Positions 1 through 8,415 of a DNA stretch of 53,672 bases are shown here, piece after piece. Within the stretch, counting starts at the first letter, position 1; the number at the start of each line of letters is the position of its first letter. Origin of the DNA: HGM04593 sp045588485 (GTDB lineage Bacteria; Bacteroidota; Bacteroidia; Bacteroidales; Bacteroidaceae). The notes beneath the pieces are model-generated. The model had not been told where the DNA came from and ran no database searches. It saw nothing but the letters and a program-made list of their open reading frames with translations. A program made the translations under genes and the position numbers. The stretch spans positions 1 through 53,672 of the forward strand of contig JAZNEI010000088.1 of assembly GCA_045588485.1 (NCBI GenBank), written 5' to 3'.

Positions 1-182
1 TTAGTTATAAAACGTTATTTCATAAATGTTTTATTGAAAATATAGACGAATATTTCCCATATCAGGAAATGTCACTTAAAGATATTGGCATTCCTTTTTA
101 TGATGTCATACAAATATCTACAGAGAAAGGTCAGTTTTTCGTTGAACTGACAAAAGATGCCTCAATATATAATTTGGTTTAA
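1..182 (+). CDS. C-terminal fragment of an unrecognised T6SS-locus protein
   Basis: An open frame enters from the left edge and ends at a TAA three bases before the tssG start, giving about 59 residues that end in DASIYNLV. The piece is moderately charged, with a short motif LKDIGIPFYDVI, and shows no membrane segment. I do not recognise the family. The 3-bp gap to tssG matches the spacing inside the tss operon, so it is very likely another gene of the same secretion operon. The start lies outside the window. Confidence 0.6.
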   Translation, partial: SYKTLFHKCFIENIDEYFPYQEMSLKDIGIPFYDVIQISTEKGQFFVELTKDASIYNLV

Positions 183-185
183 ACA

Positions 186-1067
186 ATGATAAAGTTTCTT
201 CCTGATGATATAAATATTGAAGATATATTATCATATCTTCCAAAAGAATCATATAGAATTTCTGTTGAAGGATTACATAAGAGAAATTCTAATAAGGATA
301 TTATCAGCTACGAAGAAACTTATGACGGAAAAATAGAGTTTCATATAGGAAGAAATGGATTGTACAATTCATTGCCCGAATATATGTTTCATTCGATAAA
401 TCGATTTGACAATATTCCGGAACGTGAAAGAAAAGAAAGGTTTGCAGAAGAATATGCAAAGCAAGAATTAGAAAAAGAAAATGCTCATAAATTCTTTTCT
501 CCAATAGATGTCTTGTTGTTGGATTTAAAGACAAAGATTAAAGAAAAAATAAATCAATTGTCATCAGAGAATATCATTATTCAAAATATCATTGGAGATA
601 CATTGACGGAAAAAGAAAAATCTAATCGTTTCATACAGCGAACCATACCTTTTCTTCCTAATTGTAAACGTATTAGAGGAAATAAGACCTTAATTACTTT
701 CATGTTAAGAAAAGTATTATTTGAAGAAAGTTTATCCTTAAATAAGGGAAATATTGTAAGTGAAGTTCATGATGAAGAACCTCAATATAACAATAAGATT
801 GAGGATTCTCAACTAGACTCTATGTATCTTGGTAATGAGTTTAGTGAAAATATAACGACATTTACAATTAACTATTGGTCGGATGAGAATTGTTCGGAGC
901 ATTTCAATATTTTTCTTGAAGAATTGGAGACTTATAGACTATTCATTAAGGACTATTTTCTTTCAATAGAAGAAGAACTTTGTTTTCATATAACTGCAGA
1001 TCACCCTACACTTAGATTATCTGATGACATTATATATAATTATTTGAATTATAATACGAATTTATAG
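186..1067 (+). CDS. tssG: TssG-like T6SS baseplate wedge protein
   Basis: This 293-residue protein has no signal peptide or membrane segment, so it is cytoplasmic. It carries features I associate with Bacteroidetes TssG: a GRNGLYNSLPEYMFHSINRF block near residues 55-75, then a charged stretch and FFSPIDVLLLDL near residue 105. TssG is known to form the baseplate wedge with TssF and TssE. The gene lies directly before tssK, tssE and tssF with gaps of 2-3 bases, which strongly supports the call. The family diverges a lot in this phylum, so the assignment leans partly on context. Confidence 0.75.
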   Translation: MIKFLPDDINIEDILSYLPKESYRISVEGLHKRNSNKDIISYEETYDGKIEFHIGRNGLYNSLPEYMFHSINRFDNIPERERKERFAEEYAKQELEKENAHKFFSPIDVLLLDLKTKIKEKINQLSSENIIIQNIIGDTLTEKEKSNRFIQRTIPFLPNCKRIRGNKTLITFMLRKVLFEESLSLNKGNIVSEVHDEEPQYNNKIEDSQLDSMYLGNEFSENITTFTINYWSDENCSEHFNIFLEELETYRLFIKDYFLSIEEELCFHITADHPTLRLSDDIIYNYLNYNTNL

Positions 1068-1070
1068 GTT

Positions 1071-2285
1071 ATGACAAAAAGAATATGCTGGAAAAAGGGC
1101 ATGAGATTGACAGATGAGATTTTAATGTCCTCTGACAAATGCCATTTAGAATCTTTAAATCAAGCCTTTGTATTGGCTTCTAATGGTAGGTTTGGTTTAT
1201 TGCCTTCAAACAGAGAATTTAATATTTCATTAAGTGTCAGCAAGAATATAATTGATGTAGAGGCTCTTAATTGCCTTGCTATAACTAAATCAGGCAATAT
1301 TATAGATATAAACTATGACACATCATTCACTAATAATATAGAAACAAGATTGACAATACCGTCGAAAGATGACGAAAGCTATATATTATGTGTAGAAACA
1401 ATAGGCTCATGGAAAGAAACATGTGACGGTTTCTGCGAACCGGAATACAAATTCAAACTTATTCAAGAGAATTGTGAGTTGGGGGTAAATATGTTCCCCG
1501 TGGCTCGTATCATTAATGAATATGGCTGGAGATTGGATGAGATTAATTTTATTCCACCTTGCTTGTTTATTTTATCGCATCCCGAATATAAAAAACATAT
1601 TACTTCCTTTGAAAATATATTAAAAGAATCAAATATCCAGCTATTAGATAGTACTAATTCCGATTGTAAGACTGCAATTGGTATATTTTGGCCTATTGTT
1701 GAACAACTCAAGATTGTTATTGACAAAGATATTGAATTAATGACACCAATGATGTTGCTTGGCAATATTCAGAAATATATTAGCGGTTTTCTTTGTGCTT
1801 GCACTTTAGATGAAGGATTGAATCTAATGGAAGCTGATACATATAGGAATTTTATTGATTCACCATTTAATTATAAGGAAGTAAACACTCGTATAAAAGA
1901 AGGTTTAAATTTATGTAATGCTATTTGTGAGAAAGTTAGGAGATTTAAGGATTTTACACATACTGAAGAAAAGATTGAAGCTCCTACTATATCAAATAAC
2001 AATTTGTTTAAGAAATGTACTAATAGTAAGGTTCGTATACCTGTTGAAAACAATACTTCAGGTGCAACAATATACTATACAATTGATGGCAGTGAACCGA
2101 CAAATACTTCTAATACAGGAAATACGATTGTTTTTGCAAGTGGTTTTGTTGGTGGACGTGATAAGGAAGAAGATGACAAATATGTGATTATCAAGGTTAA
2201 AGCCGTATTAAATGGTATTAGCAGTATAACAAATACATATAAGGTCAGACTTCAAAAAGACGTGAAACATTGGATTGAAATATAA
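1071..2285 (+). CDS. tssK: TssK T6SS baseplate protein with a chitobiase-like C-terminal domain
   Basis: This 404-residue cytoplasmic protein starts with the TssK-type WKKGMRLTDEIL (compare the family W-x-E-G-M-x-L start). Around residues 145-165 it has the family-type block MFPVARII followed by FIPPCLFILSHP. TssK joins the baseplate to the membrane complex. The C-terminal ~80 residues look different from classical TssK: TIYYTIDGSEPT at 333-344 is the signature of the chitobiase/beta-hexosaminidase C-terminal Ig-like fold (CHB_HEX_C type). Since Bacteroidetes T6SSs lack TssJLM, this domain may be the docking surface for their different membrane complex; that is inference. The start follows the tssG stop by 3 bases. 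Confidence 0.85.
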   Translation: MTKRICWKKGMRLTDEILMSSDKCHLESLNQAFVLASNGRFGLLPSNREFNISLSVSKNIIDVEALNCLAITKSGNIIDINYDTSFTNNIETRLTIPSKDDESYILCVETIGSWKETCDGFCEPEYKFKLIQENCELGVNMFPVARIINEYGWRLDEINFIPPCLFILSHPEYKKHITSFENILKESNIQLLDSTNSDCKTAIGIFWPIVEQLKIVIDKDIELMTPMMLLGNIQKYISGFLCACTLDEGLNLMEADTYRNFIDSPFNYKEVNTRIKEGLNLCNAICEKVRRFKDFTHTEEKIEAPTISNNNLFKKCTNSKVRIPVENNTSGATIYYTIDGSEPTNTSNTGNTIVFASGFVGGRDKEEDDKYVIIKVKAVLNGISSITNTYKVRLQKDVKHWIEI

Positions 2286-2287
2286 CG

Positions 2288-2794
2288 ATGGACTTCGTTA
2301 AAACTCCTATCGAATTCTTTAAGAAAGAATCATCTGTTACTCTTAATAGAGAAATAGATGATAAGAAATTAATGCTAGATAATTTAGTTGAGTTGATTGT
2401 TTTTACTCCTAGAGGAAGTTTTTCCGCAGACCCGGATTTTGGTTTTGAATATTGGAATCACGAATATTCAAATATTCATTATAGGGATTTCAATAACAAC
2501 TATACCGGTATGGGAGGATATGGATTATACAATGATGTAACACGGAAAGAATGTCAAGAAAGTATAAAAAAGAGTTTAGAAACATATGAACCTCAATTAA
2601 AACATGTAGATGTATTTATTGAATTGAACTCTATAGACGAAGGCAAACAACATAGAACTAAAAAAGTATTTTCAAAATATGAAGTATCTGTAAGGGTTAC
2701 CGGGGTTCTTGATGATGGTTTAGGAATGATTAAAAAATATGAGAAAAAAGTCATGTTCTTTATGGAGCCTACTGTCAAAAAAATAACCATTTAA
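2288..2794 (+). CDS. tssE: TssE/gp25-like baseplate protein
   Basis: This 168-residue protein contains a gp25-like core: LVELIVFTPRGSFSADPDFG at about 37-56 is the family pattern (leader, then glycine-serine, then P-D-F-G). A run of evenly spaced residues through QESIKKSLETYEPQL follows, and a beta-rich end closes the protein. gp25/TssE proteins start sheath polymerisation at the baseplate. It sits 2 bases after tssK and 3 before tssF. The insert near residues 65-85 (Gly/Tyr/Asn-rich) is longer than in phage gp25. Confidence 0.85.
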   Translation: MDFVKTPIEFFKKESSVTLNREIDDKKLMLDNLVELIVFTPRGSFSADPDFGFEYWNHEYSNIHYRDFNNNYTGMGGYGLYNDVTRKECQESIKKSLETYEPQLKHVDVFIELNSIDEGKQHRTKKVFSKYEVSVRVTGVLDDGLGMIKKYEKKVMFFMEPTVKKITI

Positions 2795-2797
2795 TAT

Positions 2798-4591
2798 ATG
2801 GACATTGAATTAGAAAAGAATATCAACGCAGCCGTCGAATATCTTAAAGAGATATCAAATAACAAATTGGATTTTAGATTGATGGATCCAATTGCAAAAA
2901 TGATGCTCGTGTCATTATTGCATGAAAGCCAAAAAATAAGAGATTATGTTGATGGTATTGAGGATAAAATCATTGAAAGATTCTGTGAGGATTTTATTCC
3001 AAGACGCGAAGTAGAGGCAATGCCTGCATTGTCTGTTATCGAAGCTAAGTTTAAGCCTAAAAAAGATTCAGAAATATTAATAATTGGAGATAACGCGTCT
3101 TTTGTATATAAAATAGGAGACAGTAAAAATCAGATTAACTATATTCCTATTTTCAACACGTTATGTGTTCCATATCAGAATTTATATATACTTAACCCAC
3201 AAAAACTATATGTTGGAGATAAAGTCTATGATATTATCATGGACAAACCTAATTGTGTTTGGATAGGAATCAACACTAAAGCCGAAATAGACTGTTTAAA
3301 AGGAATATCGTTGATTATTGAAGGAACAAATGGAATCGTGCCAGAACACATCTTTGTTGGTCCTGAGGACTATGAATTAGAATATTCGGACATGACAAAG
3401 ATGGAAAATATTGAAATGGTTGAGCCTTTTGATTCACAACAATCGTCTAGCAAATTCTTTTCAATTATTGAGAATTGGAAAGATTGCTTGACAAATATGG
3501 GAAATAAGTCTCTTCTTTATATAACTGATGAAACTAAAGATAGAGATGTATTTAAACAACGAGCATATCCTAAAATCTTCGAAAAATGGGTAGAAGAAGA
3601 TGGACTAAGTTCCTTTGATGAATCAACTATATGGTTGAAACTGGAATTTCAAAATGATTATATAATTCCTGAAAATATCTCAATAAATATTAATGTGATA
3701 CCAATCACCAATATAGATATAAACAATGTTACATTAACTCAGATATCACCCATAGCAAAACTTCAGAAACAAGACAACTCTTTCTTTTTACAAATAATAG
3801 AGACCTCAAATACTGCAAACAAGCAAGGTTTCAATATGTCTAAAGACGATATAATTGTTAGAGACTTCGATGCTTCATGCTATCACGAAGGTAATTTATA
3901 TAGAGACATAAGAACTATTTATAATCACTTTATCGATGATTATTATGCTTTCATCGAATATAATGGAATAAAAGATGGTGAAACAATAAAACAACTACGT
4001 GATTTAATAAATAGAATTGGTAAAAGTGTTGGAACACACAACTCAAAATATAGTTTTGATAGTGGTACTTACGTAATGAAAAACATGAATCAATATCCAC
4101 AGTCTTCTTCTATCAAAGTCTCTTTCACATCAACATTAGGGAAATTGGGAAATACCCCTATATTAGGAGAGACTATGGAAAATAAGAAGTTGCCGTCCAT
4201 AGAAAAAGAACTTCCTGTAATTGTTTCCGGTATGGGGGGTGCTGACAAGGCAAATGTCGATGAAAGATACGAAAATTTAAGATACTATACCTTGACAAAT
4301 GATCGTCTTTATACTAAAAAAGATATTGAAGCTTTTTTACGAAAAGAAATCATTACAGAATTTGGTAAGGAAGAATTTAAACGAATCTTCATAGAACTAA
4401 AGATAGAGGGAGCAGCCGGTGAAACAAAACTCCAGCGAGGATTATATATTACCATCAAATTTAAGGATAAAAAGAATTTTGAGAAGGCCGTTAATACCTC
4501 ATTGAAGAATAGAATATACCAAAAGATTATTAATCGTTCTTGTATATCCATGCCAATAATAATCAAAACCATTTATTTAAATGATAAATAG
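2798..4591 (+). CDS. tssF: TssF-like T6SS baseplate protein
   Basis: This 597-residue cytoplasmic protein has the TssF N-terminal logic: a helical opening, then FIPRREVEAMPALSVIEAKF near residues 66-85, corresponding to the family's 'P-S-m-a-i-l' entry into the first beta domain. The C-terminus (YYTLTNDRLYTKKDIEAFLR and on) resembles the gpJ-like end of phage wedge proteins. TssF dimerises around TssG in the baseplate wedge. Its last 11 bases overlap the next gene, so translation of the two is probably coupled. Confidence 0.8.
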   Translation: MDIELEKNINAAVEYLKEISNNKLDFRLMDPIAKMMLVSLLHESQKIRDYVDGIEDKIIERFCEDFIPRREVEAMPALSVIEAKFKPKKDSEILIIGDNASFVYKIGDSKNQINYIPIFNTLCVPYQNLYILNPQKLYVGDKVYDIIMDKPNCVWIGINTKAEIDCLKGISLIIEGTNGIVPEHIFVGPEDYELEYSDMTKMENIEMVEPFDSQQSSSKFFSIIENWKDCLTNMGNKSLLYITDETKDRDVFKQRAYPKIFEKWVEEDGLSSFDESTIWLKLEFQNDYIIPENISININVIPITNIDINNVTLTQISPIAKLQKQDNSFFLQIIETSNTANKQGFNMSKDDIIVRDFDASCYHEGNLYRDIRTIYNHFIDDYYAFIEYNGIKDGETIKQLRDLINRIGKSVGTHNSKYSFDSGTYVMKNMNQYPQSSSIKVSFTSTLGKLGNTPILGETMENKKLPSIEKELPVIVSGMGGADKANVDERYENLRYYTLTNDRLYTKKDIEAFLRKEIITEFGKEEFKRIFIELKIEGAAGETKLQRGLYITIKFKDKKNFEKAVNTSLKNRIYQKIINRSCISMPIIIKTIYLNDK

Positions 4592-5672
4592 AACATATTC
4601 ATCATCCCCAAAACCTCAATTTGATTCTTTTGTTCTTGAAGTACAAAAGAAATTGAATTGTGTAAGAATGTCATTTCATTGCAATTGGGAATATTTGAAT
4701 GAAGATGGGAAATATGGCGTAAAAACCCAAAATGCTGTTAAAGGTTTTCAGATTTATAGAGGAATAACGCCTGTAACTGGTATTCTTGGTTCAACAACTT
4801 ATAAATACTTAAACGAATTATATAATAAGATTCCTAAAATTACAAGTGCAAATAATCATTTGTCTAATAAAAAAACACCAAGAACCATACAGGAAAATAT
4901 CTCTACAGGATTAAATATTTCATCTTTTTTTGCAAATGATGGTTTGTTATTGCACAATGAATTAGAAAAATTATTTCCTATAGCCTTTCAACGAGTTTCC
5001 CGAAAATGTGAAGCCCCCTTTTTTGTGTTTTCAAAAAAGGACGCTTATCATAATACTTTAGGGGCTAAATATAAAAGAATAAATATACCTGATAATATAT
5101 CTAAATATTTAGGTACTATAAATACGATTTGGAGTTGGATTATTATAAAGAATAAAATAGATGAATATAATACTAAAATTAAAAATAATGAATTTACTCC
5201 TTTAACATGTGCTTCATTCGCAAATGAGATATTTCAACTAACTACAGCAAGTGCTGACACATTGGTTACATGGTTTCCTAAATTGTCAAGATTTGGTTAT
5301 GTCGCTGCCGAGACTGGTGGTACTATAACTTTAGCAGGAGGTGCTGCTTTATCTACAATAGGCCAATGTATAGGTGCATTTCTTTTAGGATGGGAAGTCG
5401 GTAAATTAATTGGAATTATACCTGTAGGGAATGGAAAAAATGTACAAGATTGTATTGATGATTATATTGATAAAGCATGGGAACACCCATACAAAACATT
5501 AGGAATTACTCCCATTGCAATTGCGTTAGATTCATGGAAAAAAATTATTGATTTCAATGTCAATCGAGTTTCAAATCTTAAGCCGTTAACGTCTGAAGAA
5601 AAAAAGCAATTAGAAAAAATTATACGCGAAAATAAGGAATTATATATTCAAGCTGCACCACCATTACTTTGA
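4581..5672 (+). CDS. Peptidoglycan-binding-domain protein, candidate T6SS effector
   Basis: This 363-residue protein has no signal peptide. Residues ~12-75 form a PG_binding_1-type helical domain (VQKKLN, DGKYGVKTQNAVKGFQ, GILGSTTYKYL). The middle is unrecognised. Residues ~235-285 hold a glycine/alanine-rich hydrophobic stretch (TGGTITLAGGAALSTIG followed by FLLGWEVGKLIG) that resembles a membrane-inserting hairpin, with charged helices after it. A cytosolic protein with a wall-binding head and a membrane-active-looking tail, translationally coupled to tssF, fits an injected effector; this is inference. No separate immunity gene is obvious next to it. It could instead be a structural T6SS part. 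Confidence 0.6.
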   Translation: MINRTYSSSPKPQFDSFVLEVQKKLNCVRMSFHCNWEYLNEDGKYGVKTQNAVKGFQIYRGITPVTGILGSTTYKYLNELYNKIPKITSANNHLSNKKTPRTIQENISTGLNISSFFANDGLLLHNELEKLFPIAFQRVSRKCEAPFFVFSKKDAYHNTLGAKYKRINIPDNISKYLGTINTIWSWIIIKNKIDEYNTKIKNNEFTPLTCASFANEIFQLTTASADTLVTWFPKLSRFGYVAAETGGTITLAGGAALSTIGQCIGAFLLGWEVGKLIGIIPVGNGKNVQDCIDDYIDKAWEHPYKTLGITPIAIALDSWKKIIDFNVNRVSNLKPLTSEEKKQLEKIIRENKELYIQAAPPLL

Positions 5673-5680
5673 TTATTGTT

Positions 5681-6655
5681 ATGATTAAATCTGTCTACAT
5701 TATTATGGCATTTGTAATATGTATGAATGTACACGGCCAAACAACAAATGACATATTAAGTTACATTTCAAAATACAAAGATATAGCTTTGGATCATGAG
5801 AAAAAGCATGGTATTCCTGCATCCATAACCTTAGCACAAGGAATTCTTGAATCTGGAGCAGGAAAAAGTATGCTAACGGTTCATGCAAATAATCATTTTG
5901 GGATAAAAGCAGGTAGCAGTTGGAGGGGGAGCATCTACTTAGCCTGGGATGATGAAATTCATAAAAGCAAATTTAGAAAATATTCTTCTGCTAAGGAATC
6001 ATTTGACGACCATGCAAAAGTTCTTAAAGGTAATAGATATAGTTCTTTATTTTCCAAGAGTATATATGATTATCGTGCTTGGGCTTATGGATTGCAAAAG
6101 GCTGGATATGCAACATCTCCCAATTATGCTAAAGCTTTGATTGGCTATATAGATGCATATAAATTGTACTCTATCAATGGAGGTATAAAATTGAAACCAG
6201 GTAAAACGATTACCATTACAAAATATGTCACAAAAGAACAACCGGTGTTTGATGCAGATTGTCTAATTGAAGATGAAGTACAGACAGAAGAGGAGCAATT
6301 TATTAAAAGGACAATAAACAAATATGTCGTTGAGATAAACGACGTTAGATGTACAATATTATATCCGGGCGAATCCATTACGTCAATTTCGATGAAATAT
6401 GATATTCCTAAAGAGAAAATTTTAGAATACAATGAAGTTGTTACTGATGCCAATATTAAAGAAGGAGATATTGTCTTTTTAGAGAAGAAAAAGACTAAGT
6501 ATAACGGTTCACGAGATTATTATAACGTTAAAGAGAATGATACACTATATGAGATATCCCAACAATTTGGAATAAGATTATCTAATCTTGCAAAAATAAA
6601 TGGTATTGATCTATTCACTAAATTAAAAGCCGGCAGAAGATTGAGACTAAAATAG
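5681..6655 (+). CDS. Secreted glucosaminidase with two LysM repeats
   Basis: I start at the ATG 9 bases after the previous stop rather than at an earlier in-frame TTG (5669). The 324-residue product begins with a signal peptide (hydrophobic YIIMAFVICM, likely cleaved before Gln20). Residues ~30-170 form a FlgJ/mannosyl-glycoprotein endo-beta-N-acetylglucosaminidase domain: HGIPASITLAQGILESGAGK contains the expected catalytic Glu57, and NNHFGIKAG and FRKYSSAKESFDDHAKVL follow. Two LysM-like repeats lie at ~215-270 and 280-324. It should cut the peptidoglycan glycan chain in the periplasm. In this operon it may clear the wall for secretion-machine assembly. Confidence 0.9.
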   Translation: MIKSVYIIMAFVICMNVHGQTTNDILSYISKYKDIALDHEKKHGIPASITLAQGILESGAGKSMLTVHANNHFGIKAGSSWRGSIYLAWDDEIHKSKFRKYSSAKESFDDHAKVLKGNRYSSLFSKSIYDYRAWAYGLQKAGYATSPNYAKALIGYIDAYKLYSINGGIKLKPGKTITITKYVTKEQPVFDADCLIEDEVQTEEEQFIKRTINKYVVEINDVRCTILYPGESITSISMKYDIPKEKILEYNEVVTDANIKEGDIVFLEKKKTKYNGSRDYYNVKENDTLYEISQQFGIRLSNLAKINGIDLFTKLKAGRRLRLK

Positions 6656-6914
6656 GATGTTCATGTACTATTGCAATCCGCACATTATATGAAGGAACAT
6701 AAAACCTGCAAATATCTTAATGACTTCATAAACAATATGCAATAATAAATTTTGGTGATTAGTGCAAAAAATACAAATGGAGTTGAATTAATATCTATAA
6801 GTTTTATAGAATTTAATATACATTCCTAAAATTTAAAAATTATGTTAACGAGTGACTGTGCCAGTATTAAAACACTGTCAGTATAAATTTGATCTTGTAA
6901 AAGAAATCTTTGAT

Positions 6915-8393
6915 ATGGTAGACGTAGAACAACTTGCAAAAGATGGTAAGCTATTTGATGGGCGCTATAAATTGCTAAGGACCTTAAGCACAGATGGAGG
7001 TACAGCAGACGTATGGCTCGCAATAGATATTAATACTATAGATAATCATGAACTATTAGGTGAAGATACTAAAGACTTCTCGCCTGACGAATCGGGCATG
7101 TTGGTCGCTATTAAAATCTATCGCCCTAAAAATGCTTTAGACATTGAAGGTGAACAACGATTTAGAGATGAATATAAGATTGTACATAATTGCAGGCATA
7201 CGAATTTGCTTCGCCCAACTCATTTCTCAATTTATGAAGATACACCGTATCTAGAACTTCCATATTGCAAAAACGGCTCTTCGGAAGCGCTTATTGGAAA
7301 AGATATTAAAGAGAAAGATATTTGGAAGTTCATATTTGATGTATCTTCCGGCTTGTCATATTTACATGCTTGTACACCTCAAATCATACATCAAGACATC
7401 AAACCGGCAAATGTCTTGATTGATGATTATAATAATTATGCAATAACAGACTTTGGTATTAGTTCACAATGTGGAAATAGACATGATTTCTATTTTGATG
7501 ATGATAACAGTGGAACAATGGCATATATGGCGCCAGAACGTTTTTGCGAAAATTATATGCCAACCGCAGAAAGCGATATATGGGCATTTGGCGCAACTCT
7601 TTATGAAATTCTGACAGGTGAAGTTCCTTTTAAAGAAGAAGGCGGAAAGAATCAGTTAGAAAATAACATGAAATTAAGTTTTATGGGAAATAAGATTCCT
7701 AAAGATATTCAGAAGCTAATAATTTCCTGTTTGTCATTAAATCCAAAGAAAAGGCCAAATGCAAATCAGATAATTAAATTATCCGAAAAGCATCTAGAAC
7801 CCTCAAATAGTATTTTAAAATATGCTTCTACTATGATACTGTTTGCACTCATAATATGGGGCGTTTATAGTCTACTATCATCAAATCCTCAAACGACATC
7901 GGTGGAGGAATCATATAATAAAGCATTAGTAATGCTTAATAGCAATAATCCTAAAGATGTTAAACAGGCAGTTAACATAATGGATAGCTTATCCATGAAC
8001 AATTATGCTCCTGCAATGTATGAGTTGGCAAGAACATACGGATGGTATTCCGATTCTCTTATATTAAAACGTAAAGACGCTTTAGGTATAGATTACTACA
8101 AGGATAAGAAACTTTATGGAATGCCAGAAACTGATAAATATAATGATAAAGCCCGAGATTTATATTCTAAAATATTAGAACTAAATGATTCGACTATAGC
8201 TAAAATAAAAGCAAATGCAGCATATAGAATGGCAACATATTACGCTAATGAAAACAGCATATACGGTCAAAACTTTAAGAAAGCAAAAGATCATTTATTA
8301 GTTGCAAGAGAATTTGCTATCGCTGCAAAAGAAGATTCATTGCTGATGAGCATAAATGAATCTATTGAAGTCATTGATAAAAAGATAAAATAA
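6915..8393 (+). CDS. Membrane-anchored Ser/Thr protein kinase (PpkA-like role)
   Basis: This Hanks-type kinase of 492 residues counts from the ATG at 6915; a GTG at 6852 would add 21 residues of poor kinase character. Landmarks: glycine loop LSTDGGTADVWLA, catalytic Lys67 in VAIKIY, HQDIKPANVL (catalytic Asp161), DFG at 179-181, YMAPERF. It is a non-RD kinase (Gln, not Arg, before the catalytic Asp). One transmembrane helix (~301-322) follows, then a TPR/Sel1-like helical domain that should lie in the periplasm. It follows the glucosaminidase after ~260 bases and shares the strand with a PP2C gene, suggesting phospho-control of the T6SS. An out-of-frame ATG at 6842 opens a 14-codon frame. Confidence 0.88.
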   Translation: MVDVEQLAKDGKLFDGRYKLLRTLSTDGGTADVWLAIDINTIDNHELLGEDTKDFSPDESGMLVAIKIYRPKNALDIEGEQRFRDEYKIVHNCRHTNLLRPTHFSIYEDTPYLELPYCKNGSSEALIGKDIKEKDIWKFIFDVSSGLSYLHACTPQIIHQDIKPANVLIDDYNNYAITDFGISSQCGNRHDFYFDDDNSGTMAYMAPERFCENYMPTAESDIWAFGATLYEILTGEVPFKEEGGKNQLENNMKLSFMGNKIPKDIQKLIISCLSLNPKKRPNANQIIKLSEKHLEPSNSILKYASTMILFALIIWGVYSLLSSNPQTTSVEESYNKALVMLNSNNPKDVKQAVNIMDSLSMNNYAPAMYELARTYGWYSDSLILKRKDALGIDYYKDKKLYGMPETDKYNDKARDLYSKILELNDSTIAKIKANAAYRMATYYANENSIYGQNFKKAKDHLLVAREFAIAAKEDSLLMSINESIEVIDKKIK

Positions 8394-8415
8394 AAATTTC
8401 AAAAAATAATTATAT

